Part shown: positions 1 through 4,726 of the stretch, piece by piece
How positions within the stretch are numbered: the first letter of the stretch is position 1
Layout: every line of letters begins with the position of its first letter
Assembly: GCA_013003285.1 (NCBI GenBank)
Contig: JABDJY010000041.1
Coordinates: 1 to 9,356 of the forward strand
Source of the DNA: Alphaproteobacteria bacterium
GTDB lineage: Bacteria > Pseudomonadota > Alphaproteobacteria > UBA6615
DNA length: 9,356 nt
Reading direction: 5' to 3'
The notes under the pieces: model-generated
What the model was told of the DNA's origin: nothing
The model's database searches: none
Seen by the model: only the letters and a program-made list of their open reading frames with translations
Made by a program: the position numbers and the translations under genes

Positions 1-41
1 ATTGAGGCCAATGCCGGGCTGTCGTCTGTTTTCTTTACCAT
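1..41 (-). CDS. 5' end of a divergent leftward gene (partial, unknown product)
   Basis: Reading leftward from an ATG at 41 gives MVKKTDDSPALAS with no stop before the window edge. A good ribosome site lies upstream on the minus strand: GAAGGAG, about 8 bases before the ATG, visible as a pyrimidine tract at 47-55 on the plus strand. An in-frame stop at 80-78 closes the frame above this start, so the start choice is limited. Only 13 full codons are visible, so no function can be given. The ribosome site is the main support; with so little sequence a chance match is possible. Confidence 0.45.
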   Translation of the reverse strand, partial: MVKKTDDSPALAS

Positions 42-60
42 TGCTGCTTCTCCTTCTGTT

Positions 61-92
61 AGCTGGTCTGAGAAAACTCAGACTAACCAGCT
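61..92. repeat. Hairpin / inverted repeat in divergent intergenic region
   Basis: GTCTGAG (66-72), AAAA loop, CTCAGAC (77-83) form a perfect 7-bp stem. The outer arms AGCTG (61-65) and CAGCT (88-92) also pair, leaving a 4-base bulge (TAAC, 84-87) on one side. It sits between the leftward gene start at 41 and the rightward gene at 152. Neither strand has a T-run after it, so it is unlikely to be an intrinsic terminator. A protein-binding site or mRNA leader structure for the leftward gene are the likelier readings. Confidence 0.55.
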
Positions 93-115
93 TGGGAAGC
101 AGCCGGTCCATCCCA

Positions 116-145
116 TTAACGGACATGCTCAATCTTTGGTATACT
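116..145 (+). promoter_or_regulatory. Possible sigma-70-type promoter for the 152 gene
   Basis: TATACT at 140-145 matches the -10 consensus in five of six positions. TTAACG at 116-121 matches four of six of TTGACA, with an 18-base spacer. A transcript from this promoter would begin at or next to the ATG at 152, and no Shine-Dalgarno sequence precedes that ATG, so the mRNA may be leaderless. This is inference from motif position only. Confidence 0.35.
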
Positions 146-151
146 GACGCC

Positions 152-445
152 ATGAGTGAACTATCTCCCATTGTAGAAAGCCATATTGCGCGGCTTTTTC
201 GTCCCAAAGAACAGAGCGAGGTGGCACACCTCTTGGCGAATGATTGCGGTACAACGCTGGCCGGTGCAGAAAACGCGTCGCTGGAATCTCTCGCGCGTAT
301 CCAATGTGCGGCCTTGAAGCTAAGCGGGGGAAGCATGGACAAATTGTATGACGCAATTGCACTCGCACAGACCGATTGGCGCGATTTGCTCGTCGCTGCT
401 GATTTTGCTCAAGACACACAAGCGAATGGAGACTGGAAATGTTAA
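152..445 (+). CDS. Conserved hypothetical protein, 97 aa
   Basis: Small soluble protein, predicted mostly alpha-helical, with no signal peptide or membrane segment from its start MSELSPIVESHIARLF. The pattern of an N-terminal helix, an LLANDCG turn, and a C-terminal KLSGGSMDKLYDAIALAQ / DWRDLLVAADF segment resembles small conserved bacterial proteins of unknown function annotated only as hypothetical; I do not know a function. The frame stays open upstream to the window edge, but the upstream residues are a low-complexity leucine run encoded by the hairpin and pyrimidine region, so the ATG at 152 is preferred. No ribosome site is seen before it; a -10-like TATACT ends 6 bases upstream. It lies 258 bases upstream of the AAA+ ATPase on the same strand and may or may not be co-transcribed with it. 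Confidence 0.7.
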   Translation: MSELSPIVESHIARLFRPKEQSEVAHLLANDCGTTLAGAENASLESLARIQCAALKLSGGSMDKLYDAIALAQTDWRDLLVAADFAQDTQANGDWKC

Positions 446-451
446 ACGGAC

Positions 452-622
452 ATGGCATTACTGATGTCTGTTTTCCCGCTGATTACGACTGCTTTCGGAG
501 GCATTGCGGTCGTGGATCAAGATAGACGTTCACGACGGCTTTTTGACCCATTTCAGACATATATGCTGCCATGTAGAACGAAGGTCGCAAAGCCTTCGGG
601 CCACAACCATCTCTGTTCATGA
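452..622 (+). CDS. Doubtful small ORF, 56 aa, possible single-span membrane peptide
   Basis: Starting at the ATG 6 bases after the stop of the 152 gene and in the same frame, it reads MALLMSVFPLITTAFGGIAV and then a basic, polar tail ending at TGA 620-622. The first 20 residues could form one membrane span, with arginines following. Against it: no clear ribosome site, a tail that looks random, and its end overlaps the FNR-like box at 619-632. It may be chance or a decayed remnant. It is recorded because it is the only plausible coding candidate in the 446-703 gap. Confidence 0.15.
   Translation: MALLMSVFPLITTAFGGIAVVDQDRRSRRLFDPFQTYMLPCRTKVAKPSGHNHLCS
579..598. repeat. Short hairpin before the ATPase promoter
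   Basis: CGAAGG (579-584) and CCTTCG (593-598) pair with an 8-base loop. No T-run follows, so it is not a convincing intrinsic terminator for the 152 gene. It could be a weak attenuating structure or chance. Confidence 0.3.
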
Positions 623-632
623 TCCACATCAA
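619..632 (+). promoter_or_regulatory. FNR/FixK-like binding site upstream of the AAA+ ATPase
   Basis: ATGATCCACATCAA matches nine of the ten conserved positions of the FNR-family consensus TTGAT-N4-ATCAA. The centre is at 625.5. A -10-like TAGGTT begins at 656, exactly 23 bases after the box, which puts the box near -41.5, the class II FNR activation position. The site near the stress-protein gene (2717-2730) has the same spacing. FNR-family regulators sense oxygen, redox or NO; which one acts here cannot be read from the window. Confidence 0.5.
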
Positions 633-655
633 AAAAATACCCGCATCTCCTATGA

Positions 656-661
656 TAGGTT
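656..661 (+). promoter_or_regulatory. -10-like element paired with the FNR-like box
   Basis: TAGGTT matches TATAAT at only three positions (T, A and final T), as is common for activator-dependent promoters. Transcription would start around 667, leaving a leader of about 37 bases before the ATG at 704. An overlapping TATGAT (651-656) looks better as a hexamer but would place the box 4 bases off the class II position. Confidence 0.35.
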
Positions 662-703
662 CGCCACTGAATTAAGGACCATTGACTTCAAGGACCAGGA
701 ATA

Positions 704-2578
704 ATGGAGAGCAAGTTAACAGTCGTCGACGGTCCGGAAACAGACGAAACCCGTTTGTCGAGGGCGGGAGGATTGGCGGTACCGGTTTGGTTTGATGAAC
801 TTAATTCGGGTTTATCTATCAGACCGCATTTCGCAATCTCCGGAAACCTGCGCGACCTCTACCCACTGGATGGCAGCACCAAAGTGGCGTTTCTTTCCTT
901 TGAGCAAATCCTCTGGCGCATTGCGCGGGCACAGAAGTACGGCGCCCTGTTCTTCTACGATCTCGATGGCGGACTGAGACTACACAGCGAATGCGACGAC
1001 CGCGCCGTGTCGGCCATAGCAAAGCGGGGATTAGAACTTGGGCAGAGAGCCGCGACACCTGCGGCATTTGCGGAGCTTCACCGGTCCATCACGACTCTCG
1101 ACGCCTTTCCCGTTGTATTTGTGATTGACTACACATCGCATCTATTTGAGACACGGCCTCACGGTATGTCAGAAGTATTGGTCGAGGCCGACAGAGCAGC
1201 CCGACAAATGATGATCGCCGCCGGCAGGGCAGAGCAAGCTGCAGTGCCTTTTAGCCCAACGCTGTGGCTCGTCGACAAGCCGGGCGATCTTCCCGAGTGG
1301 TTTGTTGTCGGCAATGATGCGTTGCGAGAAGTATCGGTAGAGCTTCCGAATCTCGAAGACCGTTACGCCTTCGCTAAAACCCTGATCGCGAAATTTGCCG
1401 ATGGCGCGCGGCTCGACGATACCCAAAGCGTCACTTTTTTGGAGCAATTCGCACTCGAATCCGACGGTATGACGCTGGTTGGCATGAACTTGGTTGCCCG
1501 GCTCGCCGAAAACGAAGGCCTGACATGTAGCGAGATCTCTGAGGCAATTCGGACGCACCGCCTCGGAACGCGGCGAAACCCATGGAGATCGCCGGTGATG
1601 CGATCGCGAATGCTAAGGGCCGAAGAGATTCTGACCAATCGGATCAAGGGCCAGGACAAGGCAATCGAAAAAACACTTGAGATTCTTCTGAGATCGGTAG
1701 TTGGGCTGTCTGGATCGCAAACCAGTTCTCGCCACAATCGGCCGCGCGGCGTGCTGTTCTTTGCAGGCCCAACCGGCGTTGGCAAGACCGAACTGGCCAA
1801 AGCCATCACCGAGCTCCTCTTCGGCGATGATGCTGCGTGCCAGCGCTTTGATATGTCCGAGTTTATGGAAGAAGACTCGATCAACCGACTGATCGGCGCG
1901 CCTCCGGGTCATACAGGTCACGAACGCGGTGGTGAGCTAGTCAACGCCATGCACAAAAGACCCTTCAGCGTAGTTCTGTTTGACGAGGTAGAGAAAGCGC
2001 ACCCCCGCATCCTCGACACGTTTCTTCAAATAATCGACGAAGGCCGCCTCACAGATTCGCGTGGCTCGACGGCGTACTTCTCCGAGGCGCTGGTTATCTT
2101 CACGTCGAATATCGGGATGATCGGCAAAGATCATTCGCAGAACTTGGGCATGAATATCATGCCTTCTGATCAGTACGTAGAGATCGAGCGCAAAATCGTC
2201 GAAGCAGTGCGCGGCTATTTCCGATACGAACTAGAACGACCCGAACTCATGAACCGAATCGGGCGGAACATCGTAACGTTCGATTTCATTCGTGGCGGAA
2301 CCGCTTCGCTAATATTCTCGGCGATCATGGGGCGTGTTTTAGAGACGGTTCGCGCCGAGCATGGGGTCGATATCGAGATTGCGCCAGACGCTCTGCGGGA
2401 CCTGCGCAGGCTTTGTATTAGCGATTGGTTCGAAGGCGGTCGCGGTATTGCAAACAGGATTGAAAGTCATTTCATCAATCCCTTGTCCCGCGAGCTGTTT
2501 AACCGGCAGCCGGAACACCGAATGATTGTGCGATCCGTGCTTGAAGTCGAAGGGAAGACACAGCTCGACTGCGGCTGA
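704..2578 (+). CDS. Clp/HSP100-type AAA+ ATPase with degenerate N-terminal module, 624 aa
   Basis: The C-terminal half (about residues 305-600) is a complete ClpB-D2-like AAA+ module (AAA_2 plus C-terminal small domain). It has Walker A GPTGVGKT (355-362), Walker B VVLFDEVEKAH (423-433), sensor-1 FTSN (466-469), arginine finger in LMNRIG (R518) and a sensor-2 Arg in FEGGRG (R580). Such ATPases remodel or unfold proteins using ATP. The N-terminal half (about 30-290) lacks a Walker A. It keeps a shape like a divergent AAA core: an HFAISGNLRDLY strand, a VVFVIDYTSHL strand in the Walker B position, and a TLWLVDKPGDLP sensor-like strand. The usual pore-loop GYVG is GHTG here (402-405), with His for the aromatic. 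No ClpP-docking LGF-type loop and no Clp N-domain are obvious. The start has AAGGA at 690-694 and AGGA at 697-700. Expression is probably driven by the FNR-like promoter at 619-661. Product type is secure; substrate and partner are unknown. Confidence 0.88.
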   Translation: MESKLTVVDGPETDETRLSRAGGLAVPVWFDELNSGLSIRPHFAISGNLRDLYPLDGSTKVAFLSFEQILWRIARAQKYGALFFYDLDGGLRLHSECDDRAVSAIAKRGLELGQRAATPAAFAELHRSITTLDAFPVVFVIDYTSHLFETRPHGMSEVLVEADRAARQMMIAAGRAEQAAVPFSPTLWLVDKPGDLPEWFVVGNDALREVSVELPNLEDRYAFAKTLIAKFADGARLDDTQSVTFLEQFALESDGMTLVGMNLVARLAENEGLTCSEISEAIRTHRLGTRRNPWRSPVMRSRMLRAEEILTNRIKGQDKAIEKTLEILLRSVVGLSGSQTSSRHNRPRGVLFFAGPTGVGKTELAKAITELLFGDDAACQRFDMSEFMEEDSINRLIGAPPGHTGHERGGELVNAMHKRPFSVVLFDEVEKAHPRILDTFLQIIDEGRLTDSRGSTAYFSEALVIFTSNIGMIGKDHSQNLGMNIMPSDQYVEIERKIVEAVRGYFRYELERPELMNRIGRNIVTFDFIRGGTASLIFSAIMGRVLETVRAEHGVDIEIAPDALRDLRRLCISDWFEGGRGIANRIESHFINPLSRELFNRQPEHRMIVRSVLEVEGKTQLDCG

Positions 2579-2594
2579 TACCAAATTTCGTCCG

Positions 2595-2640
2595 TAAATG
2601 GCTGGAAATTGCCGTCAGCGGTACCCACCAATCACGACCG
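2595..2640. repeat. 46-base imperfect repeat, copy 1
   Basis: Aligned without gaps to 4506-4551, 34 of 46 positions are identical. Shared blocks include AATGGCT, GCC(G), CAGCGG and the end TCACGACCG. It lies between the ATPase stop and the regulatory region of the stress protein. No coding meaning is evident. It could be a dispersed intergenic element or a conserved leader or operator piece. Confidence 0.45.
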
Positions 2641-2657
2641 GAATCGGGTACAATCCT

Positions 2658-2707
2658 GCCGTAAAACGGCGTGGGTCACCACGACGGGTTTTGACCCCTT
2701 CCGGTCA
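2658..2707. repeat. Nested inverted repeats upstream of the FNR-like box
   Basis: Four overlapping dyads are visible: GCCGT-AAA-ACGGC (2658-2670), CGTGG-GTCA-CCACG (2670-2683), GGGTCA-N13-TGACCC (2673-2678 / 2692-2697) and TGACC-N6-GGTCA (2692-2696 / 2703-2707). No T-run follows any of them. The repeated GGTCA core resembles the right half of the TTGAT-N4-GTCAA sites bound by Anr/Dnr-type regulators, so this may be an extended operator; it may also be mRNA 3'-end structure for the ATPase. Confidence 0.4.
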
Positions 2708-2716
2708 TGTATGGGT

Positions 2717-2730
2717 TTGATCCAGGTCAC
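2717..2730 (+). promoter_or_regulatory. FNR/Anr-like binding site upstream of the universal stress protein
   Basis: TTGATCCAGGTCAC matches the Anr/Dnr/FixK-type form TTGAT-N4-GTCAA in nine of ten positions (last base C instead of A). A -10-like TAGGGT starts at 2754, 23 bases after the box, giving class II geometry identical to that at 619-661. Usp genes are established members of Anr/FixK/FNR regulons in several Proteobacteria, which fits. The regulator itself is not in this window. Confidence 0.6.
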
Positions 2731-2732
2731 AC

Positions 2733-2747
2733 CTGCCGTTGCGGCAG
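2733..2747. repeat. Small hairpin between FNR-like box and -10
   Basis: CTGCCG (2733-2738), TTG, CGGCAG (2742-2747) is a perfect 6-bp dyad lying in the spacer between the FNR-like box and the -10-like TAGGGT. A second regulator bound here would overlap RNA polymerase. Function unknown. Confidence 0.4.
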
Positions 2748-2753
2748 TGATGG

Positions 2754-2759
2754 TAGGGT
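2754..2759 (+). promoter_or_regulatory. -10-like element for the universal stress protein
   Basis: TAGGGT is a weak -10 match (T, A and final T). Its place 23 bases after the FNR-like box is what supports it. The inferred transcription start near 2765 would leave a leader of about 43 bases containing the ribosome site AGAGGA at 2795-2800, which is 7 bases before the ATG. Confidence 0.4.
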
Positions 2760-2807
2760 TGGCGTTAGCTGTCGGTTCAAGTTTCGATTTGATCAGAGGA
2801 AACGCCC

Positions 2808-3668
2808 ATGAAATTGACGATGGTTCCGCTCACAGACACGGACGAAGGCTGGCGGGCATTACGAGCCGCCTTAATGATCGCGCGCCGATTCGACGGCCAT
2901 ACCGATGCGGTTTTCGTCCAACCGCATATCCAGGTCGAAACGTCGGAAGTGGTTCCCACGGTCGATCAACAAATGCGAGTGGAGATGGTTGAGCGGGCGC
3001 GCGAACAAATGGCGTCTCATATACGCCAGGCGCACAACACCTTTGAGGAAATCGCGTCCGTACTCGATGTGGCCAGTGGGAACGAATCATTAGAGGCCAA
3101 ACCACCGTCCGCCACATGGCAAGTACAAGAGGGTTTAATGTCTGACACTGTGCACACGTCAGCGAGCGTTTACGACGCCGTCATATTTGCCCACCCAATC
3201 GGCAAAGCGCATCGCGATTGGCGGCCGAGTGTCGAAGCGGCGCTGTTTTCGGCAGGGCGTCCAGTACTCGTGGCGCCTTCGCAGGACACCGAGTCGGTCG
3301 GCGAGAGCGTTCTTGTAGGCTGGAACAGGAGCCCTCAATCAGCGCGGGCTATGATTGGCGCGATGCCTTTCCTGCAACGAGCAAACCGGGTTGAAATATT
3401 TTCGATTACCACCGGCGCCAAGGAGGGTCCGTCGCCACAGGACGCCGCCCGATTGCTCTCCTGGCATGGCATCGCCGCCGAAGTGCACGAGATACCACCT
3501 GAAGACAGACCCATCGCAGAGACGATTTTGGCACAAGGGCAACAGATCGGTGCCGACCTCGTCGTGATGGGCGCCTACTCGCATAGCAGATTTCGCGAGA
3601 TAATCCTTGGTGGGGTGACGCAACACGTGCTGCGCCATGCCGAGGTGCCTGTGATGATGGCGCACTGA
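2808..3668 (+). CDS. Tandem-domain universal stress protein, 286 aa
   Basis: Two UspA folds in tandem. The first (about 1-158) begins MKLTMVPLTDTDEGWRAL and ends RPVLVAP; it lacks a nucleotide-binding signature. The second (about 165-286) begins SVLVGWNRSPQSARA and ends with DLVVMGAYSHSRFREIILGG then VTQHVLRHAEVPVMMAH. The UspA ATP-binding motif G-x2-G-x9-G-(S/T) is present in altered form: G255, S258 in place of the second Gly, then G268-G269. The length is normal for a tandem Usp, and the protein should be cytosolic. Usp proteins aid survival under starvation, oxidative or low-oxygen stress; the biochemical role of this one is not known. The start is supported by AGAGGA 7 bases upstream. 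Control by an FNR-family regulator is inferred from the box at 2717-2730. It is probably the first and perhaps only gene of its transcript, because the next gene is 122 bases away with its own leader. Confidence 0.9.
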   Translation: MKLTMVPLTDTDEGWRALRAALMIARRFDGHTDAVFVQPHIQVETSEVVPTVDQQMRVEMVERAREQMASHIRQAHNTFEEIASVLDVASGNESLEAKPPSATWQVQEGLMSDTVHTSASVYDAVIFAHPIGKAHRDWRPSVEAALFSAGRPVLVAPSQDTESVGESVLVGWNRSPQSARAMIGAMPFLQRANRVEIFSITTGAKEGPSPQDAARLLSWHGIAAEVHEIPPEDRPIAETILAQGQQIGADLVVMGAYSHSRFREIILGGVTQHVLRHAEVPVMMAH

Positions 3669-3776
3669 GCGAAGACAACGGACACCATCGATTTGCAGCT
3701 TTCGGCTTGTGACCGGTGTTATCAGGAACAACTGCTGTTGCTCTGAATCGGGACATGAACCGCGCTACCTAAGTTT

Positions 3777-3782
3777 AGAGGA
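3777..3782 (+). promoter_or_regulatory. Ribosome site that supports the TTG start at 3791
   Basis: AGAGGA lies 8 bases before TTG 3791. The only nearby ATG (3795) opens a frame that stops after three codons, so the TTG is the likely start. A perfect TATAAT hexamer sits at 3783-3788 between the ribosome site and the start; it has no -35 partner at the right distance and is probably chance. Confidence 0.5.
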
Positions 3783-3790
3783 TATAATCG

Positions 3791-4084
3791 TTGGATGACG
3801 CTTTAGGCATAACAAGTGCTCTGGCAGTAATCTTGTCGGGGCTAGCTCTCTTCGTGGTCGTCACGTTGCGCCGGAAGAATGCCCTCGAAAAGGATGGGTT
3901 TGTGCAAACTCAGACCGCGGACAGCGCTCTAGTTTCGTTAGCCAAGTCATTGTTTGACGCTGCCCCAACAGAAATTCATAAGAAGGAAGATTCAAGCGGG
4001 CCGTGCTGGCTCGCCTTTTTAGACACTGGCAACTCCGAAGATTCGGGCTGTGTAATGGAGGTATTTCCCATTAAGAGGCTTTGA
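3791..4084 (+). CDS. N-terminal part of a frameshifted membrane-anchored protein
   Basis: Starts at TTG with ribosome site AGAGGA. Residues 5-26 (GITSALAVILSGLALFVVVT then LR) form one hydrophobic membrane span, followed by RRK, so the rest should face the cytoplasm. The soluble part reads SLAKSLFDAAPTEIHKK and CWLAFLDTG. The frame ends at TGA 4082-4084 after ...CVMEVFPIKRL. The next frame over reads on sensibly from the same place (FPLRGFDGLSLVMIRSG...), so this looks like the front of one gene of about 210 codons split by one extra base near 4067-4073. No family is recognised. Its codon use and lower GC match the left half of the window. A small authentic protein of 97 residues cannot be excluded. 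Confidence 0.55.
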   Translation: MDDALGITSALAVILSGLALFVVVTLRRKNALEKDGFVQTQTADSALVSLAKSLFDAAPTEIHKKEDSSGPCWLAFLDTGNSEDSGCVMEVFPIKRL

Positions 4085-4100
4085 TGGACTTTCCCTAGTA

Positions 4101-4424
4101 ATGATCCGAAGTGGCCACCAAATCCCCAAAATATTCCGTTGGTTAGAAGGCGGCCTTTTTAATTGGACAGTACCCCTCGAAGACTCTGATATAAGCAGTA
4201 TTAAGGAAACCGAGTTGTATGCTTACAAGGTACCCAATCAAAAACTTCCATCGTCGTTCAAAGAACGCGTATTCAGCGCCGTTCGACTACCGCGCTCGAA
4301 CGGGTTGCTCGGTATCGCTGTAGTCGACACGTACTTAGCGGTTTGGACCGATACGAATAGAATTAAAACTCTACTTGCGACGGCTCCGTTAGTCCGATCG
4401 GCGATCCAAATGGACAACAACTGA
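4101..4424 (+). CDS. C-terminal part of the same frameshifted protein
   Basis: From its first ATG the frame codes 107 residues, but it is open from 4056 and the protein-like reading starts well before the ATG (FPLRGFDGLSLV). There is no ribosome site in front of 4101 (the sequence there is TTTCCCTAGTA), which argues that it is not an independent gene. It continues IPKIFRWLEGGLFNWTVPLE, ELYAYKVP, VFSAVRLPRSNGLLGIAVVD and ends RSAIQMDNN. Together with the upstream part it would make one membrane-anchored protein of 210 residues. No family is recognised and no catalytic motif stands out. The likely causes are mutation or a one-base sequence error; programmed frameshifting is possible but has no other support. 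Confidence 0.5.
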   Translation: MIRSGHQIPKIFRWLEGGLFNWTVPLEDSDISSIKETELYAYKVPNQKLPSSFKERVFSAVRLPRSNGLLGIAVVDTYLAVWTDTNRIKTLLATAPLVRSAIQMDNN

Positions 4425-4432
4425 ACCTGAAA

Positions 4433-4450
4433 CAGCATTTCAGCGTGCTG
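4433..4450. repeat. Hairpin just after the frameshifted gene
   Basis: CAGCA (4433-4437) and TGCTG (4446-4450) pair around an 8-base loop, 9 bases after the stop. No T-run follows, so terminator function is weakly supported. Confidence 0.3.
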
Positions 4451-4473
4451 ATCCGCGATAGCGACGACCGTAG

Positions 4474-4506
4474 ATGGCCCTATATTAGCTTTTTCTGAAG
4501 GGCCAT
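4474..4506. repeat. 8-bp inverted repeat with T-rich loop
   Basis: ATGGCCCT (4474-4481) and AGGGCCAT (4499-4506) are perfect complements around a 17-base loop containing a T5 run (4490-4494). The T-run is inside the loop rather than after the stem, so a standard terminator is doubtful. Confidence 0.4.
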
Positions 4507-4513
4507 TAATGGC
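4502..4513. repeat. Perfect 12-bp palindrome
   Basis: GCCATTAATGGC reads the same on both strands. Its left half doubles as the right arm of the 4474-4506 inverted repeat, so the DNA can form alternative dyads. The size and symmetry suit a dimeric regulator's operator. It overlaps the start of repeat copy 2; copy 1 lacks the upstream GCC, so the palindrome is not shared. Confidence 0.45.
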
Positions 4514-4551
4514 TAAAAACAGCCGCCAGCGGGTACCTTCATTCACGACCG
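4506..4551. repeat. 46-base imperfect repeat, copy 2
   Basis: Counterpart of 2595-2640 with 34 of 46 matching positions without gaps. It contains GGCT-AAAAAC-AGCC (4511-4524), a small hairpin; copy 1 keeps a shorter form, GGC-N8-GCC. Copy 2 ends 183 bases before the CBS gene and copy 1 ends 167 bases before the stress-protein gene, so the placement is similar. Confidence 0.45.
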
Positions 4552-4599
4552 CTTCTGAGTTTAAATCAGACGTAACCATCGGTTAACCATAAAGTTGAT

Positions 4600-4628
4600 G
4601 CGGGCTTGCCCGCGTGGGCAAATCGCCC
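4600..4628. repeat. Overlapping GC-rich hairpins upstream of the CBS gene
   Basis: GCGGGC-TT-GCCCGC (4600-4613), TGCCC-GCGT-GGGCA (4607-4620) and GGGC-AAATC-GCCC (4616-4628) share arms, so only some can form at once. The array is followed by AATTTATGCAATAATGG, which has no real T-run. It could be a terminator-like structure, an alternative-folding leader for the CBS mRNA, or an intergenic repeat. Confidence 0.4.
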
Positions 4629-4721
4629 AATTTATGCAATAATGGAAAAATCGTAGACTACGCACCGGCGTCCCATGCTGGTTGCGTGACCAGTTATGGG
4701 GCTCTCGGCGCGTCGACAATT

Positions 4722-4726
4722 GGAGG
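4722..4726 (+). promoter_or_regulatory. Ribosome site that fixes the CBS gene start
   Basis: GGAGG lies 8 bases before ATG 4735. The frame is open further up to an ATG at 4696, but that would bury this ribosome site in codons and add 13 residues (MGLSARRQLEDVP) not expected for the family. Confidence 0.7.

Noticed and set aside
2..151. N-terminal extension of the 152 gene, with a leucine-rich signal-peptide-like run
   Set aside because: The leucines come from a pyrimidine-rich stretch that is better explained as the ribosome site of the leftward gene at 41; the next part is the hairpin. There is no ribosome site before the TTG at 2.
504..704. 66-codon plus-strand ORF before the ATPase
   Set aside because: It starts at TTG without a ribosome site, has random-looking composition, and runs through the FNR-like box and promoter.
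3783..3788. Perfect TATAAT as a promoter for the 3791 gene
   Set aside because: It lies between the ribosome site and the start codon, and nothing like TTGACA is present 16-18 bases upstream.
4474..4506. Rho-independent terminator after the frameshifted gene
   Set aside because: The stem is good, but its T-run is inside the loop and the bases after the stem are not T-rich.
4238..4579. Minus-strand ORF of 113 codons over the frameshifted gene and the repeat gap
   Set aside because: No ribosome site and no recognisable domain, and it lies opposite the better-supported plus-strand frame. It crosses palindromes and repeat copy 2, so it could at most be a decayed remnant.
4595..4608. TTGAT at 4595 as a third FNR-like box before the CBS gene
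   Set aside because: The second half-site (GCTTG) matches none of ATCAA, and the position is taken up by the GC-rich hairpins.
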